A stretch of DNA of 33,342 bases, taken from positions 1 to 33,342 of the forward strand of contig JARXWK010000024.1 of assembly GCA_029916745.1 (NCBI GenBank), given 5' to 3'. The translations under genes and the position numbers were made by a program. The notes beneath the pieces were generated by a model. The model saw only the letters and a program-made list of their open reading frames with translations, was not told where the DNA came from and ran no database searches. The first letter of the stretch is position 1. Each line of letters begins with the position of its first letter. This document shows, in pieces, positions 16,998 through 24,957 of the stretch. Source of the stretch: Dysgonomonadaceae bacterium PH5-43. Lineage in GTDB: Bacteria > Bacteroidota > Bacteroidia > Bacteroidales > Azobacteroidaceae.

Positions 16998-18740
16998 TTA
17001 TAATTTGTTTAGTTCTGCATTTGCCTTGTTTATTGCATCGGATGCCGACACTTCTTTTAAGTTCTTTTCTTCAAATGCCGAGAGTATTTTGTTTAGCTTA
17101 TCAAGTTTAGCCTTATTATTTTCTTTAGTAAATTTCTCCCTCAATATTCTCACTTTTTCGTAGGCTTGAATACCTTCTATTAATTTTTCCATACGAATAG
17201 ATGAACGACCGTTTGGATATACAAAGAAACAATCGCCTGCTCCAAATGCAGTGAAACGAGTATCTACTAAAGGGTCTTTTACCCAACTGCTGTAAGCCCA
17301 ACGCAAATATCCATCATATCCTTTGTTGGCAGCATACCAGCCATACCAAGCCGATTCGGCAGGAGGAGAGAATGTAAATGAATTAGGATATGCTTCGGAG
17401 CAACAGGTGTAAATGGTGCTTTTCTTGCCTTCATTCTTTCTCTTTTCTAATACATCAGGAGGGAAGTTTTGACGTAAAGCTATGCAGTAATCGTATAAAT
17501 CATCTACTAACTCGGCGTGATAATTGCCAGCTAAAGATACCTTGTAGTTAGGGTCAGCCTTTTTAATTAGCTTTATTACTTGTTGCATACTTTTCATCGG
17601 TCTTTCGTCCATAGCAATAGTGGTTATATCGAACCAACCTTTAGCCTTCAAGTGAGATGCAAAATCGATTAAAAAAGGGAGCCAATAGTCGTCAAACTCT
17701 TTTGTTCCAGGATTAGCTTTAGTTTTTTTAAGTTGGTCAGATGCTTGGTCGAAATATTGAAAAGATAAATCCCAAGGTATCAGGGTGTAACAGTTTATCT
17801 GTTGGTCTATACCTACAGACATCATATACTCTACCCATTTGTCTAATACAGAATAATCGTATTGCCATGAACCATCGAGTTTTTTAATTCTCATTACCAT
17901 GCTTTCAAAGTAGTCGTAAGTTTGTGCATTCCAAGGTTTGTGCATTATGCTTGTTGTGATAATCTTTTGTCCGGCATCAGCAAGAATCTTCATTACTGGT
18001 CGCATTAACTCTAAATGCTCTTCGCTCCACAAAGGAACATTATGGTAACGAGCAACAGAAAAAGGATTTTGCCACAAATCTAAATGGAAAGCCCAGTCTT
18101 TAGGCTCTGGAAGAATTTTATCTTGTACTTTTATCTCGAAAGGCAAGTTGCTTAATTCTGAATTGTTGAAACTAAGAACTCCTTTGTATGTTCCAGCTTT
18201 TGCATCTTGAGGTATTTTTATCTTCACCCAAAAAGGTCTAACCTCGTTAGCGTTTATATTTACAGAAGGCTTAATGTCTATAACGTCGGCAACCAAAAGA
18301 GAATCAAACTTAGTAGGGTCGGGTCTGTGTCCGCAAGTTCCATTTTTATTCTTGTTAAGCTCGTCGGTTACTACAAACCTAACAGCACTAATTTGTAAGT
18401 TTTCATCGGGGATTTTGATGTTTTTTGATATAGAAACATTATTGACATTTGCTTTAATTTCGCCTAAATCTTTTTTAGTCCAGATAACAGCTTGTAGGTT
18501 TACAGCCTCTCCTTTCCAAGCAGTAGTTTTCCACACTTTGGCAGGTTTTACTGTTGGAGGAACATTCTTTTCAAATCTTATATCCGAAGAAACCCAACCA
18601 TAGTTGAGATCGTTTTTTACGTTAGACCATAAAGAATCGTAGCTTACGTCAGTAAATTCATATTCTTCATAATCTTGAGAAAATAAGTTTGCAGAAAAAG
18701 AGAATGCAAACACTAAAAAAATAGATAATAACTTATTCAT
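16998..18740 (-). CDS. GH123-type (DUF4091) beta-N-acetylgalactosaminidase, secreted
   Basis: 580 residues from ATG 18740, which starts directly with the signal peptide NKLLSIFLVFAFSFSANLFS. The frame could extend to 18788, but the -7 box at 18758-18765 lies inside that extension. An N-terminal beta-sandwich covers about 30-205 and a TIM-barrel-like DUF4091/GH123 domain about 215-520. The adjacent acidic pair expected for substrate-assisted catalysis is Asp378-Glu379 in TIAMDERPM. The conserved ending YLRWAYSSWVKDP and GAGDCFFVYPNG (475-510) is present. Characterised GH123 enzymes remove GalNAc from the non-reducing end of glycosphingolipid-type glycans. The C-terminal 60 residues are helical. 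There is no T9SS sorting domain, so it is probably periplasmic. Confidence 0.82.
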   Translation of the reverse strand: MNKLLSIFLVFAFSFSANLFSQDYEEYEFTDVSYDSLWSNVKNDLNYGWVSSDIRFEKNVPPTVKPAKVWKTTAWKGEAVNLQAVIWTKKDLGEIKANVNNVSISKNIKIPDENLQISAVRFVVTDELNKNKNGTCGHRPDPTKFDSLLVADVIDIKPSVNINANEVRPFWVKIKIPQDAKAGTYKGVLSFNNSELSNLPFEIKVQDKILPEPKDWAFHLDLWQNPFSVARYHNVPLWSEEHLELMRPVMKILADAGQKIITTSIMHKPWNAQTYDYFESMVMRIKKLDGSWQYDYSVLDKWVEYMMSVGIDQQINCYTLIPWDLSFQYFDQASDQLKKTKANPGTKEFDDYWLPFLIDFASHLKAKGWFDITTIAMDERPMKSMQQVIKLIKKADPNYKVSLAGNYHAELVDDLYDYCIALRQNFPPDVLEKRKNEGKKSTIYTCCSEAYPNSFTFSPPAESAWYGWYAANKGYDGYLRWAYSSWVKDPLVDTRFTAFGAGDCFFVYPNGRSSIRMEKLIEGIQAYEKVRILREKFTKENNKAKLDKLNKILSAFEEKNLKEVSASDAINKANAELNKL

Positions 18741-18757
18741 AAGGGAAATTTTTAGCG

Positions 18758-18788
18758 CAAACATAATACAAATTAAACATAAAGTCAA
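18758..18788 (-). promoter_or_regulatory. Promoter of the GH123 gene
   Basis: On the minus strand TATGTTTG (complement of 18758-18765) is the -7 box and TTG (complement of 18786-18788) lies 20 bp upstream. Its position supports ATG 18740 as the start. Confidence 0.6.
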
Positions 18789-18832
18789 GAGCTTTTAAGG
18801 CTTTTTTGCGTGAAGCACACAGGAAAGTTAAA

Positions 18833-19164
18833 AGATAAAAACTAAAAGATAAAAGTTGGCGCAAGGCGGCGACGTACCTTATAACCGTAGGCAACACTTC
18901 AGCAGAATCCATTTCATACTTTGAAACGAATTGTTTCGGACAATTAAAACAACCTGTTTCGCACTTCGGCATAATTCGTTTCATATTGATGAAATTACCT
19001 GTTTCATATAGGAGAAACGCTTTGTTTCATACTATTGAAACTGCTCGTTTCAAACGATTGAAACGTTTTTAGAAGTAGAGGCGCGGCTCGCAATTCCTCT
19101 ACTGTGCATTGCGATTGGCTTCGCTTTGCGCTAACTTTCAACTTTTATCTTTTAGTTTTTATCT
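18833..19164. mobile_element. Candidate MITE-like block bounded by a 26-bp perfect inverted repeat
   Basis: The 26 bases at 18833-18858 (two copies of an AGATAAAA motif, ending in AAAGTTG) are the exact reverse complement of 19139-19164. Just inside, GCGCAA plus GCG recurs inverted on the right after an 8-base offset. The 332-bp interior carries the GTTTCA/TGAAAC array and an 8-bp-stem hairpin (19074-19081 with 19096-19103). No transposase is present and no target-site duplication was found, so mobility is only a hypothesis; the whole may be a structured non-coding element. Confidence 0.4.
18911..19064. repeat. 23-bp-period palindromic array (GTTTCA-N6-TGAAAC)
   Basis: The half-site GTTTCA (first copy ATTTCA; the second and third end GTTTCG) starts at 18911, 18933, 18956, 18978, 19001, 19024 and 19047, spaced 22, 23, 22, 23, 23 and 23 bp. 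In most units it pairs with a downstream TGAAAC across a 6-nt loop, for example GTTTCATACTATTGAAAC and GTTTCAAACGATTGAAAC, leaving about 5 bp between hairpins. The middle units have decayed arms. No known element recognised. Confidence 0.8.
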
Positions 19165-19265
19165 CTACTTGCGCGTACAGAGAGTTTTATTTTTCGTCTA
19201 AAACTTAAACCGTTTCTTAAATTAATGTTGTTTTTTTATAATTATACAGTTTATAATGAATAAAT

Positions 19266-19296
19266 TTTGTTGTTCTTAAATTTATCCTTAAATTTG
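19266..19296 (+). promoter_or_regulatory. Promoter of the BNR_4-GH105-PL8 operon
   Basis: TTTG at 19266-19269 and TAAATTTG at 19289-19296 (TAnnTTTG) are separated by 19 bp, the typical Bacteroidota arrangement. Transcription would begin near 19303, giving a leader of about 60 nt. Confidence 0.65.
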
Positions 19297-19364
19297 GCTT
19301 CGATTTTATCTTTTATGTTCCGTTTGGGGACTTGATATGTAATTTAAATTCAATTTATCTATAA

Positions 19365-21581
19365 ATGAAAACACTTGTTTTATCTATTGTTTTTGTGTTT
19401 GTAGCCAATATGTTTGGCTCGACAAATGCGTTCGCAGATTCAGATTCTAAGGTAGAAGACTACCTAACTCTTACCAAAGATGGTGCTTGGTGTTGGTTTG
19501 CCGACCCCAGAGCCGTGTATTACGAAGGAGAGAAAAAGCAAACTTATATTGCTTGGGTTAACAGTCAAGGAGATATAATGATAGCTTCTTTCAATCATGA
19601 CACAAATGAGTATCAGGAAAAATTAATTCATTCTAAACTTGAAATTGACGACCACGATGCGCCTACTATATTAATAAGAAACGATGGGCGTATAATGGTG
19701 TTTTACTCAAAGCACCAATCGGCAGGACCTATGCAAAGAGTTATATCTACTAATCCAGAAGATATAAGTTCATTTTCAACTTCATATACTTGGGGAACAA
19801 ATGTTAGTTATCCTAATCCTTTTCAGGTAGGAGATAGTATTTGCCTTTTGTATAGAGGTATAAATTGGCACCCTACTATTGCAGTTTCTAAAGATAATGG
19901 TCTTACATTTACCGACGTTAGACAATTAGTACTTAATGGAGGTGATCGCCCTTACGCTCGCTACTGTCAAGGTGCTGATGGAAGTATTCACGTTGCGGTA
20001 ACAACAGGACACCCTCGTAATGAATCTAAAAACCAAATATTCTATTTCAAATTAAAAGATAATAAGTTTTATAGAGCTGATGGTTCTTTAATTAAAGAAT
20101 TTACAACTGAAGGTATAAATTTAGGAGGTAAAGGAAACAATACAGGAGTAGGAAGCGAAGCCGAAATTGTTTATGATGGAACTTCAAATGGAAGAGGTTG
20201 GATATGGGATATAACTATTGACCCGGAAACACAAAACCCAGTAATGGTTTATGCGTCTTTCCCTACGGAAAGTGATCACCGATATAATTATGCTTATTGG
20301 GACGGAACTGAATGGGTGAATAAAGAAATAGTAAGATCGGGTAAATGGTTCCCTCAAACTGCAACTGGAGTAACAGAGGCTGAGCCTCATTATTCAGGAG
20401 GTATATCAATGGACTATAATAATCCTTCAGTAGTTTATCTGTCTAAACAAGTTAACGATGTATTTGAGATTTATAAATACGAAACCGACGACAAGGGAAA
20501 AACGTGGACTACTACTCCTATTACAGAAAACACTCCAAGTGGCATAGTAAACGCACGTCCTATCGTTCCTCGCAATCATAAGGAGGGTTTCTTCGATGTT
20601 ATATGGATGAGGGGTACTTATACTTATTATTATCAAAAGTATAATACAGCTCTTGTTTTCTTGGGTAATAAAACCGACAATATAAATAGTATATCGTTAG
20701 ATAAAGCAGAATTATCACTAACTATAGGAGATAAGGAAACTCTTACAGCTTCTTTATTGCCTATTACTTCAAACAACACATTAAAGTGGACTTCTTCTAA
20801 TCCAAGTGTAGCTACTGTAGAAAATGGAATAATAGAAGGTGTATCAGTGGGTAGTGCCGATATTACAGTGGAAACAGTTAATGGAAAAACGGCTGTGTGT
20901 TCGGTAACTGTTAACGAAAGAACTTTTCTTACAGAGGCTTTCTTCGACTTTGGAACTACGGTATCTTCCGTTGCAACAGGTGCGATAAGAATTTCAGAAA
21001 ACGATATGTTGAGCGGTTCGTATGGTTGGCTTACTAAAGTCGACACAAGAAGTCGTTCGATTACCGATAAAGAAAAAAGAGACTTTGCATTGAGTACTGC
21101 TGTGGGTATATTCAGAGTATATATGGTAAATGGTTCGTACAATGTAAAGGTTATGCAAGGAGACAATGATTATGCTCACGACAATATGCGTACTACTGTA
21201 AATGGAGAAATAAAAATCAATTCTGTTTCTGCTGCAAAAGGAGAATTTGTAGTCTCTGATTTTGAGGTTAAAGTAGAAGATAATTTAATGGAGTTTAAGT
21301 TTTCAGACGAGGGCGGAAGTGATGCTAATTGGGTGTTAAATTCTATTAGAATTGAACCTAAACCTAATTCTATAAAGAATATTGAGATAGGTGATTTGCT
21401 TCAACCAGGTACGTCTGTTACTGTATTTAATCTTTTAGGAATAAAAATAGGAGAATACATTTTAGAAAGCAACGACTTAATATCTTTTTTGAAAGGGAAA
21501 CAAATACCAGAGGGAACGTATATCGTATCTCTAAATAAAGAGAACACAAATAAAGTGCTTAAATTGCAAATAGATAAGTAA
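19365..21581 (+). CDS. Secreted BNR_4 beta-propeller protein with Ig-like and T9SS domains, possible polysaccharide lyase
   Basis: 738 residues. Signal peptide about 1-25. Residues 30-435 form a BNR_4-type propeller beginning LTKDGAWCWFADPRAVYY, with histidines in EIDDHDAPTI and YSKHQSAGP. A BIG2 Ig-like domain covers about 441-515 (LKWTSSNPSVATVENGIIEG). A galactose-binding-like module of the type seen with YXIM esterases follows at about 522-668 (FFDFGTTVS to NWVLNSIRIEP). The C-terminal beta-sandwich (about 675-738, SVTVFNLLGIKIGEYIL) looks like a T9SS sorting domain lacking YPNP. BNR_4 proteins include uronate-directed lyases in several PL families, but many have no assigned activity, so the reaction is open. 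It is the first gene of a three-gene CAZyme operon, 55 bp before the GH105 gene. Confidence 0.72.
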   Translation: MKTLVLSIVFVFVANMFGSTNAFADSDSKVEDYLTLTKDGAWCWFADPRAVYYEGEKKQTYIAWVNSQGDIMIASFNHDTNEYQEKLIHSKLEIDDHDAPTILIRNDGRIMVFYSKHQSAGPMQRVISTNPEDISSFSTSYTWGTNVSYPNPFQVGDSICLLYRGINWHPTIAVSKDNGLTFTDVRQLVLNGGDRPYARYCQGADGSIHVAVTTGHPRNESKNQIFYFKLKDNKFYRADGSLIKEFTTEGINLGGKGNNTGVGSEAEIVYDGTSNGRGWIWDITIDPETQNPVMVYASFPTESDHRYNYAYWDGTEWVNKEIVRSGKWFPQTATGVTEAEPHYSGGISMDYNNPSVVYLSKQVNDVFEIYKYETDDKGKTWTTTPITENTPSGIVNARPIVPRNHKEGFFDVIWMRGTYTYYYQKYNTALVFLGNKTDNINSISLDKAELSLTIGDKETLTASLLPITSNNTLKWTSSNPSVATVENGIIEGVSVGSADITVETVNGKTAVCSVTVNERTFLTEAFFDFGTTVSSVATGAIRISENDMLSGSYGWLTKVDTRSRSITDKEKRDFALSTAVGIFRVYMVNGSYNVKVMQGDNDYAHDNMRTTVNGEIKINSVSAAKGEFVVSDFEVKVEDNLMEFKFSDEGGSDANWVLNSIRIEPKPNSIKNIEIGDLLQPGTSVTVFNLLGIKIGEYILESNDLISFLKGKQIPEGTYIVSLNKENTNKVLKLQIDK

Positions 21582-21636
21582 CCTTACGGAAGTTGGCACT
21601 CGCTAATAAAATAATTAAACATTAAAATTATATAAG

Positions 21637-24600
21637 ATGAGAAAAACAATTTATTTATGTTTTGCATTACTATCTGTTTGTTTCTTTAGCTTACAGGGAG
21701 TTGCGCAAACAAGTATCGTTCTTGCAAATAGTTCAACGAATTATGACAGAACAGATGAAATGGTAGAAGTGGCTTTAGAGCCTACTGTCTATGAGTCGTT
21801 ATCAACATTAGCATTGTTTGATGAGGATAATAATCCTGTAGTATATCAAAAATTACCTTATGATAATAAGATAATTTTTCAAGCTACACTAAGCAAAGGT
21901 GCAACAAAAACGTATACTCTTAAAACGGGTACACCAGCTACGGCTACCGAAGTTAAAACTTATGCGGCTGTAATGAAACCAAACTCTCGAGGAGATATAG
22001 CTTGGGAAAATGATCGCGCGGCTTATCGTATGTATAGCAGAACATTATTAAACTCAGAACCAAATTCGGCTAATGGGGTCGATTTGTGGGTTAAGAAAGT
22101 ATCTACTCCTATAGTTGAAAAGATGTATACTTATGCAGATTATCACTCAGAACAAGTTGAAGGAGTTGATGCTTATTCAGTTGGCGGAAAAACTTTAGGC
22201 GCAGGTGGTGTTGTTGCTTTAATTGATGGTAAATTATGGTTACACGACCCTTATGATGAATGTGAAATTATAGCTAACGGTCCGCTACGTTCCGAATTTA
22301 TCCTAAAATATAATAAGGTAGAAATAGCAGGAGACTATTATACAAAAACAGTTCGCATAACAACTAATGCTAACGGACTATTAAACAAAGCGGTTGTTAA
22401 ATTCGAAGGTAGAATTAAACCTATGAAAATTGCAGCTGGTATATTCTTACATACAAATACTAAAGGTGAGCAATATACATCAGAAGCTAATATAATGGGA
22501 TATTCCGAAAACAAGAGTGAAGGAAATGTAACATCTACAGGTGCTCGTTTCTTTGAGGGTGTTTATATGCCGGGAACAACAGCAATAACTACTATTAATA
22601 ACCAAAGTATAATATCAAGTGATTATGCGGTAGGTTCTGAATTTACTTATTACTTCGGTGGAGGTTGGAACATTTTCCCTGGAGATTGTTCTACTAATCA
22701 AGATTGGTTTGATGCATTAAAGAAATTCAAATACACAATATCTAATCCGCTTCTTCCTGTCGACTACACAAAACTTCCGTCTAAAAAAGAAGTATTGAAT
22801 GAGGGTATTAGAGCTAATGGATATTGGATAGGTAAAAACGCAACAAGTCCAGGTAATAAACTTTGGGCTCGTTCGGTTTATAATATGGCTAATATCGATT
22901 TCTATAAAGTTTATCCTGATTATAAATATCTTCAATATGCAAATTTATGGGCTTCTACTAACGGTTGGACTATTAGCGGTGGACCTTCAACTAAAGACGC
23001 AGATAACCATACTGCTGGTCAAACATATATCGACTTGTATTGGTTAGATGACGTTAAAGATCCTACAAAGATTAAAGCTATCAAAGAGGCTATAGATTAT
23101 CGCATTGCTAATAATACAGCATCTGATGATTGGTGGTGGATAGATGCTATGTTAATGGCTATGCCTACTATAGTTCGCTTAGGTGTAGAGTATAACGATA
23201 CTAAATATTATGATAAGATGTATGCTCTATTTGCAAATATAAGAGATAAGTTAGTTGTAAATGCTTCTCATGCAGATATGTGGCCTACAGAATATCGTAC
23301 AAAATATGGAGCAGGCCCTATCCTTACAGGATTTGAAGATTACGAAGGTCTTTACGACAAAACAGATCATTTTTGGTGTCGCGACTGGGGATTCCAACAA
23401 AACGTACCACCTAAAAAAGACCCAAATGCATCATGGAGTGCCGATGTTCCTGATACATCTCCTAACGGAAAGAAGATATTTTGGTCTCGTGGTAATGGTT
23501 GGGTAATTGCAGCTATGGCTCGCACTCTTCAATATTTGCCAACTACAGATGCTCATAGAGATGAGTATATAGCAATACTTACAGAAATGGCGGCTGCACT
23601 AAAAGATTGCCAACGTGAAGACGGTTTCTGGAATATGAATCTTGCAGACGACCAACATTTCCCTGGACAAGAAACCAGCGGTACAGCTTTATTTACTTAT
23701 GGTATTGCATGGGGTATCAATAATGGCTTTTTAGACAAAGAAACATATTACCCAGTTGTGGCTAAGGGTTGGAACGGATTATGTAGAGATGCTTTGGCTA
23801 CAAGTGGTTTGTTAAGTAAAGTGCAAAATGTAGGCGAAGGTCCTATTGCAACAAGTCGTTTAGCAAGTAATATCGACTTTGGAGTAGGGGCATTCCTTTT
23901 GGCTGCAAGTGAAGTTGTTAAATTAGCTGATGGTGAAATGCCTGAGCCTCCTGAAAAGCCAGCGGCATCTATCTCTTCTGTAACAATTCAAGATCAATAT
24001 AAAAGAATAGTCGTGAAATTCGATCAAGACTTAGACAAAACATCTGCTGTTGATAAAAATAATTATTCATTAAATGGACCAGCTAATCTAACAGTGTCTA
24101 AAGTAATGATGTCTGGAAATAATGGCGTAATCATATACTTTAATGAAAGTATAGATTATGGTAAATATACATTAGTAGTAAACGATGTTGCAACTCAAAC
24201 CGGTGCTGTCATTAATGGCGGCAGCATCGTGTTTGTTCATACTGTGCCTCTATCTAATCCTCAAACAGAAATTGTTATCACAGCTATTGCTTCTCAATCT
24301 GGAAACCCTCCTGCAAACGTTATGGATAATAAATTGAGTACTCGTTGGGCTCAACAAGGAAGAAGCAACCAATGGATTAAATTCGATATGAACGAAGATG
24401 TTTATGTTGAGGCTGTTGATATTGCTTTCTTTAAGGGTACTGTTCGTAGAACTTTTTTTAATATAGAATCATCTTCAGACGATGCGGTGTATACTCCTGT
24501 GCTTTCTGATTTAGAGGGTAGTGGATTGACAGACGAAATGGAGCGATATGCTTTTGATAAAATTAAGGCAAGATATATAAAGATTGTTTGTAATAGTAAC

Positions 24601-24948
24601 TCTGCTGCCGTTTCGGGTGCCGAATCTGAACACTGGAATAGTGTTACGGAGGTAAGAATAAGATACACTAAAATCTCAAATATAAATAATGTAACAAATA
24701 CACAAAAACAAATTTCAATTTATCCCAATCCTGTAACTGATGGAAGTTTTACAATTCAAGTAGCCGACAATGATGAAGTAAGTGTTGGCATATATGACAC
24801 TAAAGGCAGTTTATTATTCAAAAAAACAATTACTCCTATTGATGGAAAAATAGATATTAATAATCTTAATTTATCTTCAGGCAATTATATCTTGGCCGTT
24901 GACGACAATAAATCGGAAATAATTAATAAGCCATTTATAGTAAAATAA
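21637..24948 (+). CDS. Secreted DUF4861 - GH88/GH105 unsaturated uronyl hydrolase with discoidin and T9SS domains
   Basis: 1103 residues. The signal peptide ends at GVAQ (24). Residues about 25-370 match the DUF4861 pattern (RGDIAWENDRAAYRMY, HSEQVEGVDAYSVGGKTLG). A GH88/GH105 alpha/alpha barrel spans about 390-765 with DDWWWIDAMLMAMP (likely catalytic Asp503), FWSRGNGWVIAAMART (615-630) and GQETSGTALFTYGIAWG (677-693). A short beta-linker domain, a discoidin-like domain (about 870-1005) and a T9SS sorting domain (SIYPNPVTDG onward) follow. GH88/105 enzymes hydrate the double bond of the 4,5-unsaturated uronic acid left by lyases. Linkage preference (glucuronyl or rhamnogalacturonyl) cannot be read from sequence; the adjacent PL8 gene favours a glucuronyl substrate. 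It lies 9 bp before the PL8 gene. Confidence 0.8.
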   Translation: MRKTIYLCFALLSVCFFSLQGVAQTSIVLANSSTNYDRTDEMVEVALEPTVYESLSTLALFDEDNNPVVYQKLPYDNKIIFQATLSKGATKTYTLKTGTPATATEVKTYAAVMKPNSRGDIAWENDRAAYRMYSRTLLNSEPNSANGVDLWVKKVSTPIVEKMYTYADYHSEQVEGVDAYSVGGKTLGAGGVVALIDGKLWLHDPYDECEIIANGPLRSEFILKYNKVEIAGDYYTKTVRITTNANGLLNKAVVKFEGRIKPMKIAAGIFLHTNTKGEQYTSEANIMGYSENKSEGNVTSTGARFFEGVYMPGTTAITTINNQSIISSDYAVGSEFTYYFGGGWNIFPGDCSTNQDWFDALKKFKYTISNPLLPVDYTKLPSKKEVLNEGIRANGYWIGKNATSPGNKLWARSVYNMANIDFYKVYPDYKYLQYANLWASTNGWTISGGPSTKDADNHTAGQTYIDLYWLDDVKDPTKIKAIKEAIDYRIANNTASDDWWWIDAMLMAMPTIVRLGVEYNDTKYYDKMYALFANIRDKLVVNASHADMWPTEYRTKYGAGPILTGFEDYEGLYDKTDHFWCRDWGFQQNVPPKKDPNASWSADVPDTSPNGKKIFWSRGNGWVIAAMARTLQYLPTTDAHRDEYIAILTEMAAALKDCQREDGFWNMNLADDQHFPGQETSGTALFTYGIAWGINNGFLDKETYYPVVAKGWNGLCRDALATSGLLSKVQNVGEGPIATSRLASNIDFGVGAFLLAASEVVKLADGEMPEPPEKPAASISSVTIQDQYKRIVVKFDQDLDKTSAVDKNNYSLNGPANLTVSKVMMSGNNGVIIYFNESIDYGKYTLVVNDVATQTGAVINGGSIVFVHTVPLSNPQTEIVITAIASQSGNPPANVMDNKLSTRWAQQGRSNQWIKFDMNEDVYVEAVDIAFFKGTVRRTFFNIESSSDDAVYTPVLSDLEGSGLTDEMERYAFDKIKARYIKIVCNSNSAAVSGAESEHWNSVTEVRIRYTKISNINNVTNTQKQISIYPNPVTDGSFTIQVADNDEVSVGIYDTKGSLLFKKTITPIDGKIDINNLNLSSGNYILAVDDNKSEIINKPFIVK

Positions 24949-24957
24949 TATTCAACC

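Larger units (their letters stand above)
18741..19364. other. 624-bp divergent intergenic region, no gene
   Basis: It separates the divergent GH123 and BNR_4 genes. It holds a promoter for each (18758-18788 minus, 19266-19296 plus). Between them lies a block from about 18833 to 19164 bounded by a 26-bp inverted repeat and filled with a 23-bp-period hairpin array. No convincing coding frame; the open frame that runs through part of the array on the minus strand is repeat translation. Confidence 0.75.

Noticed and set aside
18733-18984. 83-residue minus-strand frame through the intergenic array
   Set aside because: It translates repeat DNA and overlaps the GH123 start and promoter; no family resemblance.
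18911-19064. CRISPR-like palindromic repeats
   Set aside because: The 18-bp palindromes are separated by only about 5 bp and diverge between units, leaving no spacers.
18741-19364. tRNA or small structured RNA gene between the divergent genes
   Set aside because: No cloverleaf or T-loop consensus found; the hairpins are periodic repeats, and transcription is unproven.
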